From positions 124,001 through 188,000 of the forward strand of contig NZ_MAUE01000041.1 in NCBI RefSeq assembly GCF_001702265.1: a stretch of 64,000 bases of DNA, in the 5' to 3' direction. Under the pieces are notes generated by a model. The model had not been told where the DNA came from and searched no databases. It saw only the letters and a program-made list of their open reading frames with translations. Source of the stretch: Pseudomonas aylmerensis. GTDB taxonomy: Bacteria; Pseudomonadota; Gammaproteobacteria; Pseudomonadales; Pseudomonadaceae. A program made the translations under genes and the position numbers. Shown here one piece after another: positions 34,170-42,376 of the stretch; within the stretch, counting starts at the first letter, position 1, and each line of letters begins with the position of its first letter.

Positions 34170-36863
34170 TCAGAAGCGGTAGTCGGCTTTCACGTAGTAG
34201 AAGGCGCCTTCGGCACCAGCCGGCGAGATGCTCTGGTAGGCCACGCGCCCGCCGACAAAGCGGTTGGCGACGTCGATCTTGTCCGGGTAGCTGTCGAAAA
34301 TATTGTTGCCGCCCAGGGTCAGGGTGAGTGCCTGGCTGATGTCGTAGGACACGCTGGCGTTGCTCACCCATTGCGCCGAAAAAGTCTGGTCGCGGGCTTC
34401 GCCGAGGTTGGAATCGAGGGTGTAGGTGCCGTAGCGAATGGTGTTCCAGCTTGCCTGCCAGGCTCCCTTGCGCCAGTCGGCACCGAGGATCAGCTTGCTG
34501 TTGGGCGAGGCGCTTTCCACGTAGCTCAACGCTTCACGATTGATCAGGGTGATGCCGGTGCCGGCCAGGGGGCCGGGGTTGTCCTTGATGTCGGTGACCT
34601 GGGTCTTGCTGTAGTTGAAGGCGCCGTTGAGGGTCAACTGGCTGGCATCGGCCAGGTCCAGGCGATAGTGGGCGGCGACGTCGACGCCGCTGGTCTTGGT
34701 GTCCAGCGCATTGGTGAAAAAGCTCACCCCGGAGTAATTGCCATAGCCTTGGTTGGCGAGAATCTGGCTGACCTGGGTGCCGCTGAGGGTTTCCGACAGG
34801 GCGATGCGGTCCTTGATGCGGATGTGGTACGCATCGACGCTGACGCTGGCGCGCTCAATCGGTTGCCAGACCACGCCGAGGGACAGGCTGGTGGATTTTT
34901 CCGGCTTCAGGTCAGTTGCGCCCAAGGCCCGCGCCACGGGCGTGTTCACGCTGACGGTGCCGACCTGGTAGGCGGTCGGGTCGCCGGCCTTGAATTCGGT
35001 CTGGGTCGCCGAGGTGCCGATCTGCCCGAGGGTCGGCGCACGGTAGCCGCTGCTCAGGGTCGAGCGCAGGCCCCACTGCGGGGTGAAGTCATAACGCGCG
35101 GAAAACTTGCCGGTCGTGGTGGTGCCGAAATCGTCGTAGTGCTCGCTGCGTCCGGCCAGGCCCAGTTGCAGCTTTTCGGTGACCTGCTGCTCCAGGCCCA
35201 GGTAGCCGCCGAACACGTGGCGGGCATAGCGGCCTTCGTCGCTGTCCTGGGTGCCAGGGAAGCCTTGGGCGCCACCCGCGCGGGCGGGCAGGGCCGTGCC
35301 GTGGGTCCAGGAGGCGAGGTCGCCGGCGATCACTTCATAGGACTCGTTGCGCCAGGCCAGGCCACTGGAAAACACCAGGGGGCCGGCGCCCCAGCCGACC
35401 TTGAATTCCTTGACGTGATCAAGGCCGACGTTGGTCTGCTCATTCACCAGCGCCCCGGCGTTGAAGCTCGTCGGGCTGGCGGGGCCGAGGCTGGCATTCA
35501 GCGAATCGCTGAGGTGATAGTCGATGCGGTTGCGCCCGTAGTTGGCGCTGAGGTCGAAGCTGCCGAGCTGTTCATCGCGGATCTTCACGCCGCCGGTGAC
35601 CGAGGCATCCCGCGAGCGCACATCCAGCAGTGGCAGGAAACCATTCGGGTACACGGCCACCAGGTTGTTGGGGTCGATGGGGCGGCGAAAAGTCGCCTGG
35701 GATTCACCGGTGCGGTCCTGGTAGGTGGCAAAGCCGTACAGGTCGACCGCGTCGTTGAGTGACAGGCCGCTGTTCAGCGCCAGGTTCCAGTCCTCAAGGC
35801 CCGGGGAACCGTAGCGCCAGTGACGGTCGGCATCCGCTTCGCGGGCATCGCCGGTCGGGTAGAACTGCCGACCATCGGTGCCGCCGGTGGAGGTGCGCTC
35901 GCTGCGCAGGCCTTCGCCGCTGAGGGTCAGGAAACCGTCGCCGGGCAAGGTGAAGCCGGTCCAGCCGCCTACCGAGCGGCGAAAGCCATCGCCCTTGGTG
36001 TACTGGCCAAAAGTGCTCTGCACCGCGCCGCCGTGGTCCTGCTCCTTGAGCACGATGTTGATCACCCCGGCAATCGCGTCCGAGCCGTACTGCGCCGAGG
36101 CGCCGTCGCGCAGCACTTCGATATGGTCGACCGCGCTGACCGGAATCGTCGACAGATCCACCGCCTGGGAGCCACGGCCCAGGGTGGCCTTGGTGTTGAC
36201 GAAGGCCGAGGCATGCCGACGCTTGCCATTGACCAGCACCAGCACCTGGTCGGCCGCCAGCCCGCGCAACGACACCGGCCGCTGTGACGACACGCCGTCG
36301 GTGCCGTTGACTTGCGGGTAGTTCACCGACGGCACCAGGGTTTCCAGGGCCTTGGCGAGGTTATCGGTGCCGGCGCGTTCCAGCTGTTCGCTGTTGATCA
36401 CATCCACCGGCGCCGCGCTTTGCAGGGCGGTGACGTCGCTGCGGCGGGTGCCGATCACTTCGACCGATTTCAATCGCGGTGCCTGCGGCTCGCTGTTGAT
36501 GGCGGCAGCGGGGGCGGCGGTGCTGGCCAGTCGGTGGATCAACACCGCACCGCTGGCGGTCTGGCTGAAGCCCAACCGGGAGCCGCTCAAGGCAATGCCC
36601 AGCGCCTGTTCCTGGCTCAAGCGGCCCTGGATCGAGCGGCTTGCGCGGCCTTCTACCAGCGGCGGGTCAAACGCAATCGGATGGCCGCTTTGCTGGGAGA
36701 TGCTCAGCAGCACCTCATCCAGTGGCCCTGCGGGGATATTGAAATCAATCACCGTCTGTACCGACGTCGCCTCGTTTTGAGCCAACGCCAGGGTCGGCAG
36801 CGTCAGCCCGCCGAGGGCCAATGCGCAGGCCAGCGGCGCCAGGGTGAATCCTGTTTTCAACAT
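34170..36863 (-). CDS. TonB-dependent receptor with N-terminal STN signalling domain
   Basis: An 897-residue receptor. A signal peptide (end LPTLALAQ) is followed by an STN secretin/TonB short domain (about residues 38-110: IDFNIPAGPLDEVLLSISQQ, then LVEGRASRSIQGRLS), a TonB box region (KSVEVIGTRR), the plug and a long barrel ending in F. STN receptors usually transduce ligand binding to a FecR-type anti-sigma factor. No fec pair is adjacent, but an orphan FecI/FecR pair lies at 41867-43308. It is the first gene of the nine-gene operon and divergent from the AfsA-type gene. GGAG stands nine bases before the ATG. Confidence 0.88.
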   Translation of the reverse strand: MLKTGFTLAPLACALALGGLTLPTLALAQNEATSVQTVIDFNIPAGPLDEVLLSISQQSGHPIAFDPPLVEGRASRSIQGRLSQEQALGIALSGSRLGFSQTASGAVLIHRLASTAAPAAAINSEPQAPRLKSVEVIGTRRSDVTALQSAAPVDVINSEQLERAGTDNLAKALETLVPSVNYPQVNGTDGVSSQRPVSLRGLAADQVLVLVNGKRRHASAFVNTKATLGRGSQAVDLSTIPVSAVDHIEVLRDGASAQYGSDAIAGVINIVLKEQDHGGAVQSTFGQYTKGDGFRRSVGGWTGFTLPGDGFLTLSGEGLRSERTSTGGTDGRQFYPTGDAREADADRHWRYGSPGLEDWNLALNSGLSLNDAVDLYGFATYQDRTGESQATFRRPIDPNNLVAVYPNGFLPLLDVRSRDASVTGGVKIRDEQLGSFDLSANYGRNRIDYHLSDSLNASLGPASPTSFNAGALVNEQTNVGLDHVKEFKVGWGAGPLVFSSGLAWRNESYEVIAGDLASWTHGTALPARAGGAQGFPGTQDSDEGRYARHVFGGYLGLEQQVTEKLQLGLAGRSEHYDDFGTTTTGKFSARYDFTPQWGLRSTLSSGYRAPTLGQIGTSATQTEFKAGDPTAYQVGTVSVNTPVARALGATDLKPEKSTSLSLGVVWQPIERASVSVDAYHIRIKDRIALSETLSGTQVSQILANQGYGNYSGVSFFTNALDTKTSGVDVAAHYRLDLADASQLTLNGAFNYSKTQVTDIKDNPGPLAGTGITLINREALSYVESASPNSKLILGADWRKGAWQASWNTIRYGTYTLDSNLGEARDQTFSAQWVSNASVSYDISQALTLTLGGNNIFDSYPDKIDVANRFVGGRVAYQSISPAGAEGAFYYVKADYRF

Positions 36864-36970
36864 GCAAATCTGCTCCGGGTCGTGATGTTCTTTACGACCT
36901 TGAGCAACTTCGCGGGCGGATTTTCACCACTAAGTTAGAACGATTAGTTGGGTGTCTAGATGATTTTGTT

Positions 36971-37009
36971 GTGCGCATAAGCTTCGATCAAACTGATCTA
37001 AGTGCGCAC
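36971..37009. promoter_or_regulatory. inverted repeat in the receptor/AfsA divergent region
   Basis: GTGCGCA (36971-36977) and TGCGCAC (37003-37009) form an interrupted inverted repeat; the right arm is itself the perfect palindrome AGTGCGCACT (37001-37010). The 279-base region between divergent starts of the STN receptor and the AfsA-type gene contains no gene. A regulator binding site is a reasonable guess. Confidence 0.35.
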
Positions 37010-37080
37010 TGAAAATATAAGGGAGTATTCGCACAAGGGTACTGACAGCCAGATCGGGTTGTCCGCGCACAGCATACAAA

Positions 37081-37096
37081 GTTCACCGATGTGAAC
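37081..37096. promoter_or_regulatory. palindrome upstream of the AfsA-type gene
   Basis: GTTCAC and GTGAAC form a perfect 6-4-6 palindrome 47 bases before the AfsA-type ATG. Its position suits an operator overlapping or close to the operon promoter. No TetR-type butyrolactone receptor gene is present nearby, so the binding protein would be encoded elsewhere. Confidence 0.4.
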
Positions 37097-37142
37097 ATGT
37101 ACGGCGGTCTGCACGCTTACGGAAAAGCTCATCAGGAGACAG

Positions 37143-38186
37143 ATGCCCATGTCTGACGTATCAGTTTTGAACCCGCTTGGCTCGTTGCCGAGCCTGCATT
37201 GCGAAAACACCGTTCCGCGCAGCATGGTGCACCGTGCCGCCGTCAGCGAAGTATTCCTGACCGGCGCCGAACGCATCAAGGACGGACACTTTCGCTGCAG
37301 TGCGCAATTACCGCGCACCCACAGTTACTTCAGTGAACATACGCACCGTGCCGCGCACTACGACATGTTGTTATTGCTTGAAGTGTTCCGGCAGGCGTCG
37401 ATTTATATCTCCCACGCGTTTCTGCAAGTGAATGCCCAGGACAAGTTTATTTACCTGGACAGTGTCACTCGGGTGACCGAGCGGCATTTGCTGGTGGTTG
37501 GCGATCGCCCGGCGTCAGCGTCGATCGATGTGTATGTCGTGGATGAATACCTGCGCCATGGCGAGCGCAGCGGCGTCACCCTCAACATGTCGCTGAGCAT
37601 CAATGGCGAAGTCGCCGCGCGCCACGAACGCATGAGCATTCGCTGGATGAGCGGCGCGGCCTGGAACAAGATGCGTGCCCGTGGACTGGCGGCCATTCCG
37701 TTGGACGCCGACCCATTGGCACAACTGCCGCCGCCCTTGAGCCCTTCGGCGGTGGGGCGTCACTGGCTGAATAACGTGGTGCTCGGCCGGGACCTGGAGC
37801 AGGGCGCCGAGAGCCTGGTCGCGCCGCTGATTGTCGACCTCAACAATCCGGCGATCTTCGACCATCCGCTGGACCATATCCCCGGCATGCTGTTGCTCGA
37901 AGGCTTTCGCCAGGTCGCGCTGGTGGCGGCTGACCGGCAACTGCAGGTCGCCCCCGAGCAACTGTTGCTGTCGCGCTGCCATGTGGTGTTCACGCGGTTC
38001 GGCGAGTTCGGTCTGCCGACGCGGGTGCGTGCAGATCTCGCCTCCTTGTCCCGTGATGAACACGGCCAGATCACCCTCGCGCTGGATGTCGAGCAGGACG
38101 GCGTGGTGATTGCCACCGCCGAACTGGAGTTGCTGCCGGTGGCGGCCAGCCAGCCCTTGGCCCTGGTGGCAGGGGGTGTGCGATGA
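37143..38186 (+). CDS. AfsA/ScbA-type gamma-butyrolactone biosynthesis protein
   Basis: A 347-residue protein with two A-factor hotdog repeats. Repeat one (residues about 25-165) has RTHSYFSEH and YDMLLLLEVFRQASIYISH; repeat two (about 225-335) has NPAIFDHPLDHIPGMLLLEG and FRQVALVAA. The paired LLLE-x-FRQ motifs with their glutamates are the AfsA signature. AfsA joins a beta-ketoacyl-ACP to dihydroxyacetone phosphate, the committed step to butyrolactone or butenolide signals. Such genes are mainly known from actinobacteria. AGGAG lies four bases before the ATG (37149 is possible). It overlaps the HAD gene by ATGA. Confidence 0.85.
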   Translation: MPMSDVSVLNPLGSLPSLHCENTVPRSMVHRAAVSEVFLTGAERIKDGHFRCSAQLPRTHSYFSEHTHRAAHYDMLLLLEVFRQASIYISHAFLQVNAQDKFIYLDSVTRVTERHLLVVGDRPASASIDVYVVDEYLRHGERSGVTLNMSLSINGEVAARHERMSIRWMSGAAWNKMRARGLAAIPLDADPLAQLPPPLSPSAVGRHWLNNVVLGRDLEQGAESLVAPLIVDLNNPAIFDHPLDHIPGMLLLEGFRQVALVAADRQLQVAPEQLLLSRCHVVFTRFGEFGLPTRVRADLASLSRDEHGQITLALDVEQDGVVIATAELELLPVAASQPLALVAGGVR

Positions 38187-38860
38187 GCGCGCCGGAGTTT
38201 ATCTGGTTCGATTTCGGCGGCGTGCTGTCGCCGCCGATCCCGGCATTGTTCGAGCAGTACCAGCTCAAGACCGGCCTGGCCCCGCGCGTGTTGCAGCAGG
38301 CCATGAGCGACGTGGCGGACGAGTTGGGCGTGCCAATGCTCGCACCGGTCGAGAACGCCTTGCTGACCGAGCGCGAGTGGGGCGCACGGCTGGAGCAGGC
38401 GCTGCGTCGCCGCGATCCACAGATCGACCTGTCGCGTGCACGCCTGCAAGGCTTCGGCGAGCAATGGTTCGCCGGGGTGCCCGCGAATGCGCCACTGGTG
38501 GCCGCCGTGCGCGCGTTGAAACGTAACGGTTTTCGCGTCGGTATTCTCACCAACAACGTGGTCGAGTGGTCGCTGCATTGGCGCGCGATGGTCGGCCTGG
38601 ATGAGGTCGTGGACCTGATCGTCGACTCCAGCCAGGAGCGCACCCGCAAGCCGGACACGGCGTTTTTTGAGGTGGCCACCGCACGTTCGGGCGTGGCGCC
38701 GCAGCACAGCCTGTTGATCGATGACGTGGCGGAAAATATTCACGCCGCTGCAGCGTTGGGCTGGCAAGTGCTGCACTTCACCGACAACCACCAGGCCCTC
38801 GCGCAACTGCAGCGCGTCACCGGTGTGAGCCTGTTGCAACCTGCCGTGGAGCCTGCCTGA
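38183..38860 (+). CDS. HAD-family phosphatase, probable signal-precursor phosphatase
   Basis: A 225-residue HAD-IA hydrolase. Motif I is WFDFGGVL, in which the second Asp is Gly as in YihX-like enzymes; motif II is GILTNN, motif III RKPD and motif IV LLIDDVAENI. After AfsA condensation the intermediate still carries a phosphate, so dephosphorylation is the obvious job, and translational coupling to the AfsA-type gene supports it. TGATG joins it to the P450 gene. Activity is inferred. Confidence 0.8.
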   Translation: MSAPEFIWFDFGGVLSPPIPALFEQYQLKTGLAPRVLQQAMSDVADELGVPMLAPVENALLTEREWGARLEQALRRRDPQIDLSRARLQGFGEQWFAGVPANAPLVAAVRALKRNGFRVGILTNNVVEWSLHWRAMVGLDEVVDLIVDSSQERTRKPDTAFFEVATARSGVAPQHSLLIDDVAENIHAAAALGWQVLHFTDNHQALAQLQRVTGVSLLQPAVEPA

Positions 38861-40077
38861 TGAATATCGCCGTGACCACCACACCTGAAGTGACCGTGGC
38901 GCGCATCCCGCACCTGGATGCGCCGCCGGCTTATCAACCTGCCAGCCCGGCCAATGGTTTGGCGAGGATCCTGCTGCCCAGCGGCCACCTGGCCTTTCAC
39001 TTGACTCGATATGAACACGTGCAGGCGCTGCTGCTGGATAACCGCGCGATTCGTGCACCGTGCAACGAAGAAGACGGCGCGAGCTTTTTGCCGACCATCA
39101 CGCCGCCCGAACTGCTGCTCAACAATGATATTCCCGACCATGGCCGCCTGCGCAAAGTGGTCGCGCGCGACTTCAGCCCGAGCGGCGTGGCGGTGCTGCG
39201 TGAGAAGGTCGAGCAAACCACCCACGAACGCCTGGATGTGCTGCAGCGCCAGGCGCCCGGTGCCGACCTGTTTGCCCAGGTGCTCGACCACATTCCCGCG
39301 ACGGTGGATTGCCAGTTGCTCGGTATTCCCTTGAGCGATCGCGAGTACTACCGACCCCTCAGCCATACCGTGCAGGTGGCGTCGGACGCGGATGTGCCGG
39401 AGCTGTTGAACCAGTTCTGGGGCGTCTACAACTACCTGACGGACCTGGTCACCGGCGCGCGGCCAACCTATCCCGATGGGTTGATCCAGCGTTTCGTCGC
39501 CAGCCGTGCCGACAGCGAACCGCCGCTCAACGACAAGGAACTGGTGGGCATCCTTCTCGGCGTGTTGATCGGCGGCGACCAGAACATCCTCACCGTGCTG
39601 ACCAAGTCGGTGTACACCTTGCTGGCGGCGCCCCAGCTGTGGCAGCAATTGGTGGAGGACCCGAGGCTGATTCCGGAGGCCGTCGAAGAACTGCTGCGGC
39701 TGATCCCGCTGGGCACCATCTCGACCTTTCCGCGCCTGGCCAGTGTCGACCTGGAAGGGCCGTGGGGGCTGATCCCCGAGGGCAGCATCATCTACGCCGA
39801 TGCGTTTGCCGCCAACCGCGATCCGGCGGCATTCCCCGAGCCGCTGGCGATTCGCCTGGACCGCAAGGGCGCGCGGCATTTGCAGTTCGGCTATGGCATG
39901 CACAACTGCATGGGCGCAGCGCTCGCCCGGCTGGAAATCACCACGGTGTTGCAGATCCTCGTGCAACGCTTTCCCAACCTGCGCCTGGCGGTGCCGGCGG
40001 ACCAGGTGCCCTGGATCGACGGCATCATTCTGCGCCGTCCGGCCCGTTTACCGGTGCTCGGCTTTACTTCAACCTGA
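38860..40077 (+). CDS. cytochrome P450 with atypical I-helix
   Basis: A 405-residue bacterial class P450. The haem loop FGYGMHNCMG carries the thiolate Cys350, and the ExxR pair is Glu277/Arg280. The I-helix reads LIGGDQNI at 236-243, where most P450s have an acid-threonine pair; here these positions are Gln241 and Asn242. Oxygen activation may thus be unusual or substrate-assisted. In the operon it would tailor the butyrolactone-like product, as oxidases do in actinobacterial signal clusters. No ferredoxin or reductase gene is present, so electrons must come from elsewhere. Confidence 0.88.
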   Translation: MNIAVTTTPEVTVARIPHLDAPPAYQPASPANGLARILLPSGHLAFHLTRYEHVQALLLDNRAIRAPCNEEDGASFLPTITPPELLLNNDIPDHGRLRKVVARDFSPSGVAVLREKVEQTTHERLDVLQRQAPGADLFAQVLDHIPATVDCQLLGIPLSDREYYRPLSHTVQVASDADVPELLNQFWGVYNYLTDLVTGARPTYPDGLIQRFVASRADSEPPLNDKELVGILLGVLIGGDQNILTVLTKSVYTLLAAPQLWQQLVEDPRLIPEAVEELLRLIPLGTISTFPRLASVDLEGPWGLIPEGSIIYADAFAANRDPAAFPEPLAIRLDRKGARHLQFGYGMHNCMGAALARLEITTVLQILVQRFPNLRLAVPADQVPWIDGIILRRPARLPVLGFTST

Positions 40078-40090
40078 CCTGGAAGGACCC

Positions 40091-41638
40091 ATGAAAACGA
40101 CCTTTGCCGATACGGCGCTACTGAGCATCATCCTGCTGGCGATATTTGTCGTGCCCAGTTCCATTTCCGGCACGGCCCTCGCGCTGCCGGCCATCGGCGC
40201 GGATATCCAGGCGCCGCTGACCAGCCTGCAATGGGTGGTCAATGCCTTCAACCTGGCGTTCGCCTGCTTTACCCTGGCCTGGGGCGCGCTGGCGGATCGG
40301 CTCGGGCGCAAGCGCTGCTTCGTCGCCGGTGCTTCCCTGTACGTGGTCGCTTCGGTGCTGTCTGCGGTGGCCGAGAGTGCCTGGCTGCTGGACGCGGCAC
40401 GGGGGCTGGCGGGCATCGGCGCGGCGGCGATTTTTTCCTGCGGCATCGCTATTTTGTCCACCCACTTCAGCGGCCCGGCGCGGCTGCGCGCATTTGCCTT
40501 GTTCGGCACGGTGGCGGGGCTGGGCGTCAGCCTGGGGCCGACCTTGTCCGGCCTGTTGCTGGACAGTGTCGGCTGGCGCGCGATTTTCTGGGCGCATGCG
40601 GTGACCTTGGTGATTGTGCTGTTGGGGAGCCCGCTGATTACCCGCGACGGGGCATTGGCGGAGCGCACCGCGCGCTTCGATGTGCCGGGGGCGACGCTGT
40701 TCGTGCTGGCGTTGCTGGCGCTGATGGTTGCCATCGTGCAGGGCTCGCAATGGGGCTGGAGCAGCCAGGGCGTACTCGGCCTGGTGGCCGTGGCGGCGGT
40801 GTTGCTGGCGGTATTCACCTGGCAGGAGAGGCGTCATCGCCAGCCGATGCTCGATCTGTCGCTGCTGGCGCGCGGGCCCTTTGTCGGCCTGGCGCTGGTG
40901 ACGGTCGCCGCGTCATTCGGCTTCGTGACGTTGCTGACCTACCTGCCGAGCTACCTGTTCGGCGTACTGCAACTGAGCGCGACCCACGCGGGCCTGGCGA
41001 TGTTGCTGCTCACGGTACCGATGCTGTTTTGCCCGATCCTGGCCGGCAAGTGGGCGGCGCGCGGGGTGTCGGCGATTGGCATCCTCAAGGCCAGCCTGAT
41101 TGCCTTGCTGGTCGGCGTGGTCGCGCTGGCGTTGGTAAGCCAGGTGGGTGTGGCGCTGTGGCAATTGGCGCTGCCCTTGCTGCTGGTAGGCATCGGCATG
41201 GGCCTGTCGGCGGGGCTGGTGGATGGGCTGGCACTGAAGACCGTCCCGGAGCAAAAGGCCGGGATGGCCGCCGGGTTGCTCAACACGTTCCGCCTGGGCA
41301 GTGAGGCGATTGCCGTGGCGTTGTACGGCTCGCTCCTGGCGACCTTGCTCGACAGCCAATTGCGCGCCACCTTGAGCCGCCTGGCACCGGACCCCGGCAC
41401 CCTGCAACGCTGGATCGACGAGGTTGCCGCCGGCAACCTGACCGGTTCGCTGCAGGCGCTGGGCACCGAGCAGGCCGGCACCGTGCACAGTCTGTTTATC
41501 GGCGGCTATGACAGTGCCTTCCACGGCGTGCTGTGGGTGTTGGCGCTGATCCTGCTGGTGTTGACGGTGGTGGTGACCTGGCTGGTACGGCCACTGCGTG
41601 AACAGGAACGCAGCGAGGCGCAACTGGCCGCCCAGTAA
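40091..41638 (+). CDS. DHA2-type major facilitator exporter
   Basis: A 515-residue exporter with about 14 helices. The start IFVVPSSISGTALALPAIGA and WVVNAFNLAFACFTLAWGAL with the motif-A loop ADRLGRKRCF mark drug:H+ antiporter family 2. GGAAGG precedes the ATG by four to nine bases, 13 bases after the P450 stop. As the last gene of the cassette it probably exports its product or confers resistance to it. Confidence 0.88.
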   Translation: MKTTFADTALLSIILLAIFVVPSSISGTALALPAIGADIQAPLTSLQWVVNAFNLAFACFTLAWGALADRLGRKRCFVAGASLYVVASVLSAVAESAWLLDAARGLAGIGAAAIFSCGIAILSTHFSGPARLRAFALFGTVAGLGVSLGPTLSGLLLDSVGWRAIFWAHAVTLVIVLLGSPLITRDGALAERTARFDVPGATLFVLALLALMVAIVQGSQWGWSSQGVLGLVAVAAVLLAVFTWQERRHRQPMLDLSLLARGPFVGLALVTVAASFGFVTLLTYLPSYLFGVLQLSATHAGLAMLLLTVPMLFCPILAGKWAARGVSAIGILKASLIALLVGVVALALVSQVGVALWQLALPLLLVGIGMGLSAGLVDGLALKTVPEQKAGMAAGLLNTFRLGSEAIAVALYGSLLATLLDSQLRATLSRLAPDPGTLQRWIDEVAAGNLTGSLQALGTEQAGTVHSLFIGGYDSAFHGVLWVLALILLVLTVVVTWLVRPLREQERSEAQLAAQ

Positions 41639-41653
41639 GTGCGGTTTCACACT

Positions 41654-41672
41654 GCCCGCGATGGTCGCGGGC
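41654..41672 (+). terminator. hairpin after the AfsA cassette
   Basis: GCCCGCGA and TCGCGGGC form a perfect 8-bp stem with a three-base loop, 16 bases after the exporter stop. There is no proper T tract, so termination may be partial and read-through into fecI possible. Confidence 0.5.
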
Positions 41673-41866
41673 GGTGACTTTGCGTGCCTGGAAGGTTATC
41701 CAGGGTTATGCAAAAAATGCAGTTTGATGGCTTTTTTTATTCTTTTATCTGGTGATGCCCACTGGGGCAAACTGGATTCACCTGCCCGGATGCAGGTCTA
41801 CCTCAAACCGACAGGCCCACCACCACTTGTCCGCTGGCGTGTGCAGTCCATGAAGATTATGGACCT

Positions 41867-42376
41867 ATGGACCCGAATGCTTTGCTCAAGACCCGCCTCA
41901 TCGGCCAGATTTTCCAGCAGCACTACAGCTGGTTGTGCGCGCGGTTGTCCTACCGCACCGGCTGCAACCATAGCGCTGAGGATATCGCCGCCGAGACGTT
42001 TCTCAAGGTGTGGATGCTGCCCGATCCCACTGCGATCCGCGAACCGCGCGCGCTGCTGACCACCATCGCCCAGCGCCTGATGTACGAGAGCTGGCGCCGT
42101 CGCGACCTGGAGAGGGCGTACCTGCAGATCCTCGCCGAGGTGCCCGAACACGTGCACCCGTCGCCGCAGGAGCAGTTGATCCTGATCGAGAGCCTGCTGG
42201 CCATCGACCGGCTGCTCGATGGCCTCTCGGGGCAGGCCAAGGCGGTGTTCGTACACAGCCAGCTGGACGGCATGACCTACACACAGATCAGTGAACGGCT
42301 GGGCCTGTCCCTGGGCCGCATCCACCAATTGATGACCCAGGCCCTGCGAGCCTGTTATCTGGGGTTGAGTGAGTGA
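41867..42376 (+). CDS. FecI-like ECF sigma factor
   Basis: A 169-residue iron-starvation-type sigma factor. Region 2 spans about residues 12-75 (QQHYSWLCARLSYRTGCNHS, then AEDIAAETFLKVW) and region 4 about residues 112-165 (LLDGLSGQAKAVFVHSQLDG, then TYTQISERLGLSL). It would direct RNA polymerase to a TonB receptor or linked operon after a signal. FecR follows with overlapping stop and start. Unlike the usual layout, no receptor gene follows. The leader between 41673 and 41866 holds no gene. Confidence 0.88.
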   Translation: MDPNALLKTRLIGQIFQQHYSWLCARLSYRTGCNHSAEDIAAETFLKVWMLPDPTAIREPRALLTTIAQRLMYESWRRRDLERAYLQILAEVPEHVHPSPQEQLILIESLLAIDRLLDGLSGQAKAVFVHSQLDGMTYTQISERLGLSLGRIHQLMTQALRACYLGLSE

